64,000 nt of DNA, from positions 62,001-126,000 of the forward strand of contig CAJTYG010000003.1 in the NCBI GenBank assembly GCA_910584155.1. Direction: 5' to 3'. The first letter of the stretch is position 1, and every line of letters starts with the position of its first letter. Position numbers and translations under genes: made by a program. Under the pieces are notes generated by a model. That model was not told the DNA's origin. It saw only the letters and a program-made list of their open reading frames with translations, and ran no database searches. Positions 8,301 through 23,300 of this stretch are shown piece by piece. Origin of the DNA: an uncultured Christensenella sp. (GTDB lineage Bacteria > Bacillota > Clostridia > Christensenellales > CAG-917).

Positions 8301-11300
8301 GACGCAGTTTTGGGCTTGAACCTTTGGGTGACAAAGGGCACGACGACCGTCAAATTCGGCGTGGAAGGCACGCACTGGTATGACAGTGAAAAGGACGAGT
8401 ACGTCGAAATAAGTAAAAAGCCCGTTCCCGATATGTACAGAGGCGAGCTGTATTATTATGACGAAGAAAAGAAAGACTTTTTTGTAGCTCATTCCGATAC
8501 GGCTTCTATAGGCTTCGAGGACGAGGGTGAGTTTGAATATAAGCTGAGAGTGGGCGGACGTCTCGATTTGACGTCGGTGGTCAACTATCTGTTGGGCTTT
8601 GAAAACATCGACACCAAAAACCGCCGCTCGGAGATACTTATTGAGCTTACGGGCAGAAAATTCGGTCAAACGGAAGAAAATCTGCTTATAGGTTTATATT
8701 ATAACAGTAAAAGACTTTATCTTGACGCAAGCAACTTCGGTATTAATAAGATCGAAATTCCTATGGATATCTTCGATATTATCCTCAAGCTGATTGCAAA
8801 GGACAGCACGGTCATCGTCAACGGCTCAAACGGCGAGGCGGTCACTGTTTCCGACGTGGACGTCAACGATACGGAAACGAGAAAGCAGCTTGCGCTGTCG
8901 CTCATCGCTACGCTGACCTCGACAAATTTGCAGATTAAGCTTATGGAAGGGCTTGTTCAGGCGCTTTACGAGCTTACGGGCATAGACCTTGTAAACCTTA
9001 CGGCATTTATCAACGTCGCCTTTGACAATCTCGCAAGCAGAAACGGCGAGCAATTTAGCTTCGATTTGACAGTAAGCGACAAGGACAACATCCCCACAGT
9101 GAGTGCAAAGCTCTATGCAGAGGACGTCGCTATCGTCGCAGGCGGCAAGATGCTTGACGGACTGACCGTCAAGAGAGGTGAAAAAGGCACCGATACATAT
9201 ACGGAAACTCTGCTTTCAGAGTATCTGAGAACTGATGACGAGGGCTATATCGAAGTGCCTCTGTTCAACGACTACGGCGACCTGACGATACCGTCTGTGT
9301 TTGCGGAGCTTAAGGGCACTATAGACATCGGCGCATCGCAGGGCAGCGCAGACTGGACTGTGGGCAAATGGATAGCAGCCTTTATAGGCAATGATGAAAC
9401 TCCGCTCAATTCCTTCCTCAAATCGATGCTGCTCAACTTCAGCATACAGAACGAGGTCGTTGAAAACCTCGGCTTCCGCATTTCTCTCAAGCTGCGCTTA
9501 AATCCCGATTCGCCCATAAACCTTATGGACAACGCCGTGTTTAAGTTGATATCCAAGGAAGTTGCACAAAGCGCATACAACTATAAAGAGATATACAGGT
9601 GCGATGGCAGAAAATACATACAGTTAAGTGCCGAAGAAATAGAAAAATATGACGGCGGACTGTATCTTAAGCAGTACATTGCGGACGGCATTTCGCTTGT
9701 TCCGGTAACGACTGCATTTGAAAAAGGCGAGGCATACATACTTGAGGACGGAAAATACGTCAAGGTCGTGGTGACCGAAGAAAATGTAGGTTATTTCACG
9801 GATAAGACGCTGTATTGTCCCGCATCGGCGTTTGACCTCGATTATATCCTGTCTCACTCCGATCTTGGTATCGAGCTTTACAACAAAGCTATAACCGAAG
9901 TGGACAATATGAACGCTGCCGCACGTGAACAGGCAACGCTCATCGGTTTGCATATTCTTGCGACAAGCGACAATACGAGCACGCTTTACGTGGATATGAA
10001 GGACGATTTCCACGTCGCAGTCGCAAACCTCGATTTGGCAAATCTGTTTAAATCGTTAACTACGCCCAAGGAAGATGATAAGGGCGGCGCAACTACGCAG
10101 GCGGAGCAGGACGGCGGAATTCTCGGCGAAGTGTTTGGCAATATAAGCAACTTCGTAAAGAAGATAAGCGTAAATAGCAGCAATGTCACAGTCAACTTTG
10201 CAGAAGCGCTTGTGACAATGCTTATAAATATGATTACAGACAAGAATCTCGCTCCCGAGGACTTCATCGAGCTCAACAGCAACGACAGTTACCTGTCGTT
10301 TGCGTGGCAGTACGAGCTTGCGCTGAAGCTGAAGATAGATCCTGTGTTCTTTGGCATAACCCTGTCCGAAATCAATATCGGCATCGGCTCGGACGACGTT
10401 GTGACAACTCCGTCCTTCGATCCCGAAAGATACACGGGTGCGGACAACCTTGACAACATCACGCTCAATATGAATCTTGCGCTTGATTTGCACATCAAAA
10501 AGCAAGCGGAAGAAATTCGTCTCGAAGACTATCTCGATCTCATCGTGCCCGGCCTCGGACTTAAGCTTGGAATCGACTTCCGTGACGACGTGATATACAA
10601 GCCCGTGCTGACTATCGGCGCAAATATTTCGCTGAGCGATCCCAACAGCACGAGAATAGTGCTCGAGCTTTCAAATGCAATCGATAATACTAACATATTA
10701 GCTATTTATATTAAAGGAACAGATACCTATATAGACCTTGGTTCCTTGACGGATCAGGCATTCTATATTGAAAATACGTCGATCGCACGTCTCATCTCAG
10801 AGACTATTGCCAAATTGCTCGGCAAGATGGATTTCGGCGCAGGCGCATCCGAGGCTGTCACCGTTTCTGCAGAGGGCGAGATGAGCGACGAGCAGAAGAT
10901 GCAGATATTGCTTAATATTTCCGAGGGCAAGCTCGGCTTGCTTGTCACGGAAAACGTCATACTCGGTCTTATATCCGCATTGGCAGGCGGAAGCAATATC
11001 GACGAGATACTCGAGGCGTTTGACCTCGACCTGTCGGTGAGCGCAGACCTTACTTTGGATCCTACGCTCGGACTCGCAATAAAGATAGACAGCAAGCTGC
11101 TTGCCGTCGGTCTTACGCTTGACAACGTGGATATCGAAACGGGCGAGGGAGGAGACACCTATCAGCTCGTGCGTGATACGCTTGACAGCGCTATCGCCCG
11201 CAAGGACGCTATAAAGGACGTTGCCGACGCAAACGGCGCAGCAATCTGGGTGCTTGTGACAAATGATGACGGCTCGCAGAGCTACGTGCCCTATGACAGC

Positions 11301-14300
11301 ACAAATCCTGCGCATCAGACCGCCGAAAAATATGTAGACCATTTCTATCAGAGACCCGATATCGGCGTTGTCACGCTCGATCTGAGCTTGCTTATCGACT
11401 ATAATACGAGCGCAACGTATATGCGTATCGACGACGAGCGCCGTCTTGCGACATACGATCCCAACGACCGTTTCTCGCTCAATGCTTCGGACGGCAGATT
11501 CGTGCAGGACGCAAACGGCGTTTACGTGCGTGACGGCTTCGCATTTGACGAATCGCTGAATATGCTACTCAATTTGCCGCAGTTGCAGGATGTGCTCAAC
11601 AACACGTTGTTGCCCATTATCCGTCTTGCTACCGATAACGACGAGTTTAAATACGGCTACAACTGCACCTATCCGAATTGCCCGAATCCGAACAACTGCA
11701 CGGACAGCAATCATGACAAATATCATCAAAAGATATCGCTCAAGGCGCTTTTGCAGCATCTCGGACTCAATTTGCTGTTGGACGACGCTTTGAGAGACGG
11801 AATTCTCATCAACATCAAGCTGTGCGTCAACACAGAGAAGCTCGGCATAGACCTTGACAATCTTGACTTTAAGAATATCAAGTTTGACCTCGATACCATT
11901 TTGGACGCTCTCGAGGCGGCTATTACCGTTGACTTCACATACGAAGACGGCGACGCAAGCCAAACAAAAATAAGCTTCTACCTCATCGAAGGCAAGCTTT
12001 ATCTTGACTTTGCAGGTGTAGGCGGACCTAAGCTCAACGTAAATCTTATGGATTTGCTTGAAACTCTCGGAATAGGCGGGAACGACGAGGCGGTCACCGT
12101 TGCGGATGACAGCTTTGGTATCACAGACGCTCTCAATATAATGATACAGGGCATCGTGATAAGCGGAACGCCGTGGGTGCCCGGCGATGAGACGGCAAAC
12201 AGACTCGAGTTCCTCGGACTGTATTTCAAGCCCGATATGATAAACAAGCTGCTGAAGCAGCTGTTGAGCTTCGACGTCACGACAGACCTTACAATTCTCG
12301 ACAGCAATTCGGGCATATTCCTGCGCCCCGAGGAAGAGATAATCGCAGGCAGAAAGATGCTCACACTCGAGCTGCTTGCGGCTCTTGCAAACAAGAAGGA
12401 TCCGACCGGCACGCCTCCTCAATTTACGTTTGACGTGCGTCTCGGACTTGATTTCGGCGTCGACTTTACAAGCGTAGACAACTTCAATAGCCTGCTCTCG
12501 CTTGACGAAAAGTTCAGCTTCATCAACCTCGATTCGTACATTGAAAATATACTTTCCATAATGGACGGAATGTATAAGGACAGCTATGTCGTCGAGGAAA
12601 CCGAAAATATCGTAAACAATCAACTGTACTACACCTTTGAGCCTAACAGCGAGGGCAATTACATCAACGTAAAGGGACGTTACCGTGCAATCAATGAGGG
12701 CGAAAAGCTCGAGGACGGCACGATAAGATTCGAGCGTCGCTTTATCACAAAGAATCCTAACGGCGCATACTATCTCACATATGTGGAAAACGCTCTCGGC
12801 GAGTACGTCTATGACGAAGAAAACGATATGTACGTCAGAAAGACGGACTTCATCGGCACGGCTACCACATTCTACGAGCGCAAGGAAACTCTTATCGCAG
12901 ACGATGAGGGCAATGCGGTCGATATAAGCAAGCTTACGTTCTACAACAGACTCGGAGTGCCGGAATACAGCGATCAGAACGTCTACCTCAGCGTGGGCGC
13001 AGTCGCATACTTCAACAGCACCGGCATAGAGACGTACAACGCAGGCGGACTTGTTTCCAACCTGTTTGCGGATATGATAATTCAGTTGCAGGCGAAGTCC
13101 GAGTTTAACGGCGGCGTCGGCATAAATATGTCCGCAAACGTAGACCTTGCAAAGCTCGACTTGAGAGGACTTTTGTCCGGCAAGGCTATAGACGCAGTTA
13201 TCAGAGACAGCGACCTCAACGAAATCGAAATCGCAATCGAATTTATCGAAATAGCGCAGGACGGTCACTTTGCGAAGTATCCGAGCGGTGCGCTCAAGGC
13301 GTTGGGCGGAATTTATCTCAGCGGCGGCTCGCTGTACATCGACGCAACAGGCATTGTCGAAACGGCGGAATCTTATGCTCGCATAGATAACTTTATCGAG
13401 CAGGCTAAGAAGCTCATCGATCAGGCGGGCGACGTCATAGACAAGATATTCGGCAAAAATACCGAAGCCGTCACCGTTGCGGACGAAGGCGGCTCACGTG
13501 ATCTGGAAAAGGTCACAAAGGACGCTATAATTGCGCTTGCATATTCGGATCAGGCATTCCAGATTCAAATCACCCGTGCGCTCATTGCGTTCCTGCTCTC
13601 TACGATAATGCCCGACCTCGGTTCTATCGAGGAAGTGTTTGACGTGCTGCAGATATCTCTCGGACTCGAATACGGCGAAGTCGTTTACAAGCGCATATCC
13701 GAAATAGAGGACAGCGCAGAGCGTGATAAATGGAATACTCCGGAGTATAGAAAGGAAAGATATTCCTATCACGATAAGGCGGACGATTTCCGTGAGGTCG
13801 AGCTCAACGACTATTATGTGGCGGCGATAAACGGCGTAGACAGCTATTATCAAGCGGCATACACCAACATTTACAGGCGTGTAGTCGGCGAAGACGGCGA
13901 AGCAACTTACGTGCGTGCGGACAGCTACAGCAACGATGAGACGTTCTACATATTCGAAGGCGTACAGCCTGTGCCTATCAAGCGCATGACAAAGGCTCTT
14001 GACGTAAGCACCGGCAACTTCTATGCGGGCGTCGAGACGACAAAGGTCAGCCTTAAGGCATACAATCTGTATATTTCAAGAGGCTCGGGCGTTTACGAGG
14101 CGACCAACCTTTTCGTGAACGACGAAGCAAGAGGCGACGTGCGCTACATCTACTATAACGGCGAATATCGCAAGGCAGCGGGTGTGTTTACACGTCTGTA
14201 CGGCTATGTCAGAGATCCCGAGGGCGATTTCTACCGCACGGTGAGAAATGACGGACTTCTTGAAGACTTTATGCTCAACGCAAGCATAAAGGCGGGCGTG

Positions 14301-17300
14301 CTCGATATGGGACTCAGACTCGGACGTCTGGACCTTGACTTCGGAAGCGGCATTGAGCTGTTGCCCGAGTATATCAGAGATGAAAAGGCACATTCCGTCA
14401 AGCTTGCAAACGGCGACAGCGAAGAATATACGAGAGAGCTTTACAACTCGCTCAGCGAAGAGCTGCAAAAGCAGGTCGCAGACATCGCAGTTAACCCGTT
14501 TACGGATACTATCATAACGGTAGGCTTCTCTGTTGAGCTTGACTTTGGCGTGACAGAGGGCGTCATCGACTTCGGTCAGATCATAGCGGGCATACTCGGC
14601 AACATCGCAGGCGTAAAGATCGAAATGCCTTCGACGGCAAAGGGCTATTCGTCGGCACACTTCAGACTTGACTTCTCGCTTATGATGGATATGGGCGACT
14701 TCAGCAATTCCGAGCTGACGATAGAGCTGTTCTCTGTGACAGAGTCCGGTTATGACGTCAAGTGGGCAGGTCTGTACTACTTTGGCAGAGGCGTTTATAT
14801 CGACCTCGAGGATATGTTCAACATACCTAAGATGAGCATGTCCGACCTTGGCATAAGCGATATATTCGATATATTCATCGGATTGATACATCCCGAGGAA
14901 AATATGTTTGTCGCAGGCGATAAGGCTGCGGACAACGGTGAAGCTTCAACAGTCGCAAGCGGCAACGTTGAGAGCGGCGACGCCGACTTCTCCAACAGAG
15001 ATCTTGCGCTTGCAATACTGTTCAATAAGGACCTGCTTACAGTGGCACTGGGCAACAATCTGTTCCAGACAATACTTAAGTATATCCCCGAAGATTTGCT
15101 TGGCTTTGACATCAGAGATCTGTTCTACAAAGAAATAAACGGCAGCTTGCAGCTTAAGCTGGACACTTCCGAAAATCTCGATCTCGAGGCAAAGGTCGCT
15201 TTGGGACTCGCCGGCGGCAGATATAACAGAGCTGCCGTGGCTACTGCAGACGGCAACAGCGACGCCGAAGAGAATATAAAAACCGACATCAAGAATAATA
15301 CCGCAAGATACTTTGTGTTCAGACCCGAAGGCAGCTTGAACGTGGATAACGAAGCGTCAACGCAAAAGGGCTATTATCTGATGAGCGACGACGGCTCGTA
15401 CGTGCGTGTTGCCAAACCCGACGAAATAGAGGCAATCACGAGATATGTCAAATACAGAGTATCCGTGTCCGAACTCGGCAAGCTTTATCTTGTCGAAATG
15501 ACGGACAGCGAAACGGGCAACGGCGCAGAAAACCTCGGCAAACAGTTTGAAGTCAAGGCAGGCGACGTGTTCTACGAGTTTGTGCCCGGTGCGGTCGCAA
15601 ACAACAGCTATATGCCCGACGGCGGAAAATATGACGTAGACCTGTCGCTTACGCTTGCAATACGCAATCTCAATATTGCGTTTACAAACTCGAGAAAATA
15701 TGCGTTGAGCGGCGACGAGCTTGCCGAATACACCGCATTCGGCGATCTGGACCGTCTGACGCTTACGGAAACCATCGATATCACGACGTCCTTTAAGACG
15801 GGCGCAGACAACGACATAGATCTCAGCAACGTGCTCGAGGCGTTTGGCTTCTCAGTTACGGGCGACGATTTGCTTAAGATAATTTCGCAGGCGGACGACG
15901 GCGGCGACGTAAACAGAGTTATCCGTGCGGAAGTCGGCTTGGATTTGCAGGTCGTAGCGCTTGTCAACTATGCAAAGACGCATCTTGTCGAGTATGTCGA
16001 CGTGGACGCATTCGATGGCGAGATGACTTTCGGCGATACGATAGAGCTGCTCAAGAAGCTCATCGCAAACAAGGACAAGATCGATTTGTCGCAAATTTTG
16101 TCGGATATAATCAGCTTCATAAATCTGAAGATAGTTATTCAGACAAAGGGCGGCAACGACACCAAATTCCACGATATTATCGGCATATATCTGCTTGGCG
16201 GTACGTTTGAGCTGCTTACCGACGAGGAAAAGCTTGAAACAAGCAACAAGTACGTGCACCCGTCCGACAGATACGACCACTATTTTGAGAATAAAAACGG
16301 CGCATACTACTTCGACAAGGCGGACGGTAAGTATAAGACCATCGTCGGCAACGACTTCAGCGATACGAGATATTCGTTTGACGCAAGCTATTGCTATCCC
16401 AACGAGCTTGGCGAGTTCAAGCGTGTCGGCGGCGGAATTTACGTTGACCTGAGCTATTTCAACCTGCCCAGCATATCCGTTGACAGCGACACCGTAAGAG
16501 GCGTATTCGACAAGCTTATCGGCGGCGGAAATACGGAAGCGGTCGTAGTTGCAGACGACGATGCTTCGACGGACGACGAGGAACTCTTCCCGCTCATAAA
16601 GAAAGACGAAATACTCAGCTATATACGCACGTTTGTGTATGGCTTCAGCATTACGTCAAGATACGTGCAGCTGCTTGTGCAGCCCAACTACATCAACTCC
16701 TTGCTCACCCTGCTGCTTGGCGAGGATATGACTCTGTCCTTTGACGAGGAGGATTTTGTCAACAAACCTGCGCTCACGCTTTACACTGATATGACGAAAA
16801 ACAGCTATGTAAACGTGCAGGAGCTTGTGAACAGAATTCCCACGGGCGACGCAGCAAACGAATACACGCCCGATGAGATAGACAGAATACGTGACGAAGT
16901 CACCAAAACAATGCTGACTTCTCAGTATAGATTTGAAAGGACGCCTTACACGGGCGAGGACGCTGTAAACAAGGGCACGTACTATATTGCCGACGACGGC
17001 TCCTACGAGCTTATCGCACAGATGTCCGCAACGCAGAAGGCGGAATACGACAAGCAGGTCATTGCAGGAAATAAAGCTTACTACGACGTGCATACGTTGC
17101 CTGTTTACATCAGAATGATGGATCCGGACACGGGTGCATTGACAGATAACTTCGTTCTCTTCAGCACTGCAAGCCAAATGCAGCTCAGACGTTGCCAGAC
17201 AAACGAAAAGGCGTTTGAGAGATACGGCATCGAACTGCCTGTGCTTTACAAGCTGACAAACCACTATGAATCGGGCACGACCTTCGACTACGTTGCGGCA

Positions 17301-20300
17301 GGCGAAAATCAATGGTACACCAACAATGTGACGGATCTGTATTGCGTCGAAAGACTTGACGCACGCTATCCGTTTATAACGCTTGACCTGTATTTGTGGA
17401 ATTATCAGATCTCGCTCGGCATCAACTTCCCCAAATTTGACGTGTTGGAATTCAATTACGTCAAAGGTAGCGAGCTTGCGGATTACGGCATCACGAGCAT
17501 TCCCGAAGGCAACCGTTATCATAACGTTGAGCAATACATCTATTCAAGCGAGGATAAGGAATCTGACGGCACGTATTCGTGGAACAACGACTATTGCGTC
17601 AACAGAGTGTTCTCGCCCCAAAAGTATAACGCAAGCCCACGTTACCTCTCTGTAAAGGAATCTGTTATCGAGCAGGAAATCGACGAGGAAACGGGCAGCG
17701 TAAGAGAGATTGAAAAGTTTGTCACGAGATACTGTCCTATTGATAAGGATACGCTTATGGTCTACGAGGACGGCAGATACGTCAATGCAGTCACCGACGC
17801 AGCGCAGATGCCCAACTATCTCGACGAGATGATAAACAACGGCAAGACGTACTATGTATATACGGGCAATGCCTATGTCAGATTGCAGCGTCAGTATATG
17901 TACAGATGCCAGATGTACGATGCGGAAAAGAAATTCCTCATCGCAAAGGAAGACCTTGGCAAATACGACGAGGATAGCTACTATGTCCGCACAATACAGC
18001 AGAGCTCCATTTCAAAGCCCGACTTCACGGACAAGTCTAAGTATCCCAACTATCCTTATAAGGATTATGTATCCACAAATGAGCTGTTCTATCTGTCGCT
18101 CGACCTGCGTGCAAGTCTGTTTATCAGCGCAGGCAAGATGTACTTTGGCTACAGCGATTACGAAAGCACCTACAATCAGCTCAAAAACATTGCGAGCGGC
18201 ACACCCGTACCGCTTGACGTGCTGCGCAAGATAGCATACAAGAAGCTGCAGGGCAACTACGTAAAGGTGGAAACAGACAACGAAATCGAAGAGCTCAAGT
18301 CCAAGGGCGCACTGTACGTTTGGGTGAATTCCGAGCTCGGCGATAACTACGACGGCGTAAACGAAAAGGTCAGCGAGGTGCTGAGCGGCATATTCGGCAA
18401 TATGAAGGCGACCTTGCAGGTGCAGGAGGGCGATCAGCTCACCGTGTATCTGTCGCTGCGTATCAACCTCAGCTTCGAGCTGTCGATAGATCCGTTTGAG
18501 CTCAGAGTACGTGACCTCGACGTGGCTATCGACGCATGGCTGCAGCAAAACGACAAGCTTGCGGGCGGCGGCTATGTATCCGCAGCCGACAAGAAGGCGG
18601 GCAACTTTGAAGGCACGCTGGAGCCCGGCTCGCTCACGCACATAATCGGCTTGTACTACGACCGTGACGCTCTCACGGGCGAGGCAGGGCTTTATGTTGA
18701 TTTGCAGTGGCTGCTTGGCAAGGACGCAAAGATTTACGTGGACCTCAGCGCATACTCTGTGGAGGATATCCTCAACGGAATGCTGGGCAAGTCGTCATCG
18801 GACGCAAACAGCGAGGCAGTGCCCGTTGCGGACGGCGAAATCGAAAATGTCAAGGATAAATACACCGATTATCAACCGTCAGACGCAACGTCGCTGTATC
18901 TCAACATCTTCACAAACGCAATCGCAATCAACATCACGTCGGGCTTCCTCAACGTGTTGCTCGATCAGCTTATGGACGACGCATCGGGTATCACGGACGT
19001 TATGCCAAACCTCAAGGCATACGTAAAGGTCGGCTTGAACCCATACGATTTGACGATAGGCGCACTTCTGTTCAATGAAGAGGGCACGGCTCCCGTGCTC
19101 AATCTCGGCTTGAAGTTTGAGGGCTTAAACGGCACGGCTAACTCGTCGTCGATTGCATTCGGTCTCGAGAGCGAAATCAAGGCTATGCAGACGGGCAGCA
19201 AGGATATATTCTACTATGCAAACTTCTACTATAACGATAAGGGCGAGTTTGCAAAGAACTTTGACAACGGCGACTTTGTTAAGCTGTTGAAGAAGGACGG
19301 CGTAGAGTATTATGAAAACGAAGAGGGCGCATACACCTTTGACGGCAAGAAATATGCCGTGTACAACGGCCCGACGGAGCGTTATTCCAAAGCGGCGCCC
19401 GTGATGAAGCCTGTGCTGGAGGAGAGCAGATACGCATTCGGCTCGCCGCACGACACACGCTACAGTCAGTCGCATTTGGGCGAGATATACGTTTACAGCA
19501 ACGGCGAATACGTGCTCATCAATAAGGTGCAGACAAAGCTTCGCTCGTCGCTGTACAGAGAGATATACGACTCCGAGCTGTTTATCAACTACGTCGGTCA
19601 GCTTTATGCTGTGGCAAGCAATGAGGAATTTGTACGTCTTGACAGAGGCGCACTTGCGGGCTTCACGGAGGCAGGACATCTGCAGTACAGAAAGGCTACC
19701 GAGGCGGAAAAGGCTACTGCGCTCGAGGTGGACGGCGAATTCTATATGCCTATTTGCAGCGATGGCAGAGATTACACCACGATGCAGGAGGCGGACGAGT
19801 ACGGCGGACAAACGGTCTATACGCTCGTTGAAGATTTCAGCAGATACACCAAAGCTATTTCGCTTGACCTCAACTCGCTGCTCAATTCCGGAAACGGCGG
19901 CGGACTGAATCTGGCGGAAGTGCTCGGCGGACTCGAGAGCATAGAGCTCGGTCTTGACATAGACGTCACACTCGAGGCAAGAAATATCATCAACTGGGCG
20001 CATCAGATGACCGATTTCATCGGCGACAGCGCAATAACGGAATATCTGTATTTCCTCATTGCAGCACTCGAGCAAGTCGAGGGCAAAGACGGATATACGG
20101 GCTATGACGCAACGATTAAGCTTGGCGGCACCGTCAAGGCGTATCTGCCTACAAAGAATATCATTGCGCTTATAGCAAACGACAACCCCAACAAGACGGT
20201 GAACTTCCTTGATATACTCAAGGGCGCAACGCTTTATCTCGAGCTGAATTATCAGACGAGTTTGCACGAAGCGACCGCAAACGATCCTGCTACTACACGT

Positions 20301-23300
20301 ATATGGATAGAGTTTGACGAGAACGGCTTGCTGTCGCTTTACCTCGATATGAAGGAAATGGGCGACATCATCGGCTGGGGCGACTTCTTCTCATACGGCT
20401 CGATAGAGGGCATGGACGTAAGCTCGCTGCTCGGCGGCACGGCTTCGGCTGTGACGGAAGCCGTCACATTTGCAAGCGACGTGGTCGATGACGATATCAA
20501 CACTGGTATACTGCCTAAGAATATCTTTGATATCCTCAACGTAGTGGTTGGCAGACTGCTGTTTGCAAGCGACTTCATCACTATCGGCATGAACGAAAAC
20601 CTGCTCGCAGACCTGCTCGGAATGTTTGCCGACAGCGACAGCGAGGTGCTGAATAAGGTTGCGGAATTCCTGCCCAAGCTTTATACGACAAACAACAGCG
20701 ATACAAGCGGTATCACAGTCAACTTTGCGGGCAGCGCACCGTCGGTCGATTTCAACTTCGGCTTTAAGGTCGGACAGGATTATTATCTGACCGTTACGGA
20801 ATACAACGCTAAGTTTGGCGCAAACGGAAAGTATTATAAAGGTCAGAACTGGACGGGAACGAGATTTATCAAGACCGATAGCGGATATCAGGTTGCGCCC
20901 GACTCGAGCCTTGGCGATGACAACACTTACGTGCTCGTGTCCGACGAAGACTACGTACTCAAGGCGTACGCATATCCGAAGTGGGAGGGCGAAGCATATT
21001 ACTATGACGCCAATAGCGGCGACTTTAAGGCGCTTCTCAAGAAGGACGGCTCATATTACTATGAGAGCAAGGACGGCACATACACCTTTGACGGAAAGAA
21101 GTATGCGCTGTACAGCGACGCAGGCATTTACATCAAGCACGGTGATTTCAGGCTGTCTGCAAGCATATTCGGTCTGTATGTAAGACTTAACAAGGACTTC
21201 TCGCTCAACAAATATGAGACGATGGGAGGTATCGACACCGACAACGACGGCATACTGGATGATTTTGCAGACGATAAGTTTGTTGAGATCCACGATATGA
21301 AGGCGTATCTCAAGATGAACATTGCAGTGTCGCTTTACGGCTCAGGCTCAAAGGATAAGCCGCATACGATAGACGCAAGCGAGCTGCTTGACCTGATATT
21401 CGGTTTGATAGCCCCCAACACGTCCGACTCTATGTTTACGGTGGACATCACAAACCTGCTGGGCGACCCCGACAACGCATATCTGTCGTTGGATTTGCAG
21501 GCTACGCTTGACCTTGCAAGCTACAACGTCAATCTTGCGTTGCGTCTGCTCAAAAACAAATATAAGACGGTAGGCGGCACCACGGTGCTTGACGAGGAAA
21601 ACAGCAAGGTGCTGTTTGGAGTGTATCTGTATGACAATACCGTATATGTCGATCTGACAGGTATTTTGGGCGATACGGCAAAGGTCAAGCTTGAGGGCAT
21701 AAACGTCACGGGCTTGCTCAAAAACACGCTCGGCAAGCTTCTCGGCGATGCGCAAGCAGAAAATAACGGCACACAGGAGGCAGTCACTGCCGCAAAGGAT
21801 GAGATAGACACCATCGACAAATATAAGATGGATTGGGAATACGTGCTGCTCATGTTCAGCCCGAGAAAGATTTTGCTGCAGCTCAACACCGACCTCATCA
21901 ATGCCGTTTACAGAAAGATAATGCAAATCAGAGGTCAGGAGGTGCAAGACCTGCTGCCCGACCTCGGCGATTGGCTGCTTTACATCGGCACGGACGAGCA
22001 AGACCACACGACAATAAGCATCAATCTGCGCTTCAGCGACGCACTGTATATGACGCTTGACCTGTCATTCCCGCAAATTGTCAAGGATATCAAGACAGGC
22101 AACGAAAACATCAGCAAGATAGTGGGCGTACAGGCCAGCTATGTGTCGATAGGCAGCATAGACCTTGCCAAGGTGATTGTAGACAAAGAGGAAGTCGATA
22201 TTTTGAATATCCTCAAGCTGCCTACGGTCGGCGCTCATATGGGAATCAACGTACAAATCACCTCAAGCGGTCTTGCGAGAGGCGAGACAGATTCCAAGGG
22301 CAACAAATACGAGGATAGCTTTGCGGCATGGCTCGGCGACGAGCTGTTGGCGTCCCTGCTTGACGGCGTATCTGTGTTTGGCACGTTCAAGAAGTTTGGC
22401 GACAGCGGCTGCCTGACCGTTGCGGAGAAGGATACTTATACACGCAAGCTGTACAGATATGACAATGCAACAAGAACATATGTCGAGGAAGCGGATAAGA
22501 GCATTGCTACGCACTACTTCCAGATTTCCGACACAAGCTTCACGATAGGCAGTGCTACGGACAAGCTGGTGCTCAGCGTTGACATCAAGGCAAATATCAA
22601 CCTCGGAGCTGTGCTTCTCTACGGCATAGGCGGCATACTTTATAGCGATATCGCAGTGGATCTCAACCTTGGCGAGCCGCTCAATAAAAAGTTGCTCAGT
22701 CTGTACTATCTCGGTTCTTCGAGACTTGAGGAACACCTCTACAATACATCAACGGGCGAGGGCATTTACGAGCTCGGCACAAGCGGAAAGATTATGTCCG
22801 ACGCTGCGTATATAGACCTCAGCGCATTGGGACTTGGCAAAATCAAATTCCAAGGTGTGGCGGGCTTGCTCGGCGGTACGTTTGGCGAAAGCACAAAGGG
22901 CAATGCAAGCACCGAGGCGACCACAGTGGCACAGGGCGCAACGACGGCGGCGGGCAGTGCTGCTGACACTGCTGCTGATAAGAAGACCGCTATTGCGCTC
23001 ACGCTCGGCATAGAAAACGGCAAGCTCGAAGTCGGCTTTGACGCAGGTCTCATCAACTCGTTGCTTACGATAATGGGCTTGGATCTCGGCTTCAGCCTGC
23101 CCAACATACAGTCGGCAGTGCTCACGTTGCAGTTTGGCAACAAGGGCATAGATATGATTTCGCTTGCTTCGCTGCTTGACAGCGCAGGCTCGTCGATAAC
23201 GGCTATAATCAATCCGTTCGAGCTGAAGATAGGCGATACGTTCTTTGACAGCGAGGCTCTCATCGAAGAAGTCAAGACGGGTTATTCCGGACTTACGATG

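Larger units (their letters stand above)
7043..22960 (+). repeat. array of modules delimited by EAVTVAD-type linkers inside the giant protein
   Basis: Linker variants begin near nucleotides 7043 (GAVAADDEE), 7885 (GVAITVADGE), 8832 (EAVTVSDVD), 10090 (ATTQAEQDG), 10849 (EAVTVSAEGE), 12084 (EAVTVADDS), 13461 (EAVTVADEG), 14938 (EASTVASGN), 16531 (EAVVVADDD), 18811 (EAVPVADGE), 20456 (EAVTFASDV), 21776 (EAVTAAKDE) and 22912 (EATTVAQGA). Spacing ranges from about 253 to 760 residues. The linker follows a conserved strand pattern ending in a hydrophobic helix (DLL..L.G) and precedes another amphipathic segment, so it probably marks a fixed loop within each module. Confidence 0.75.
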
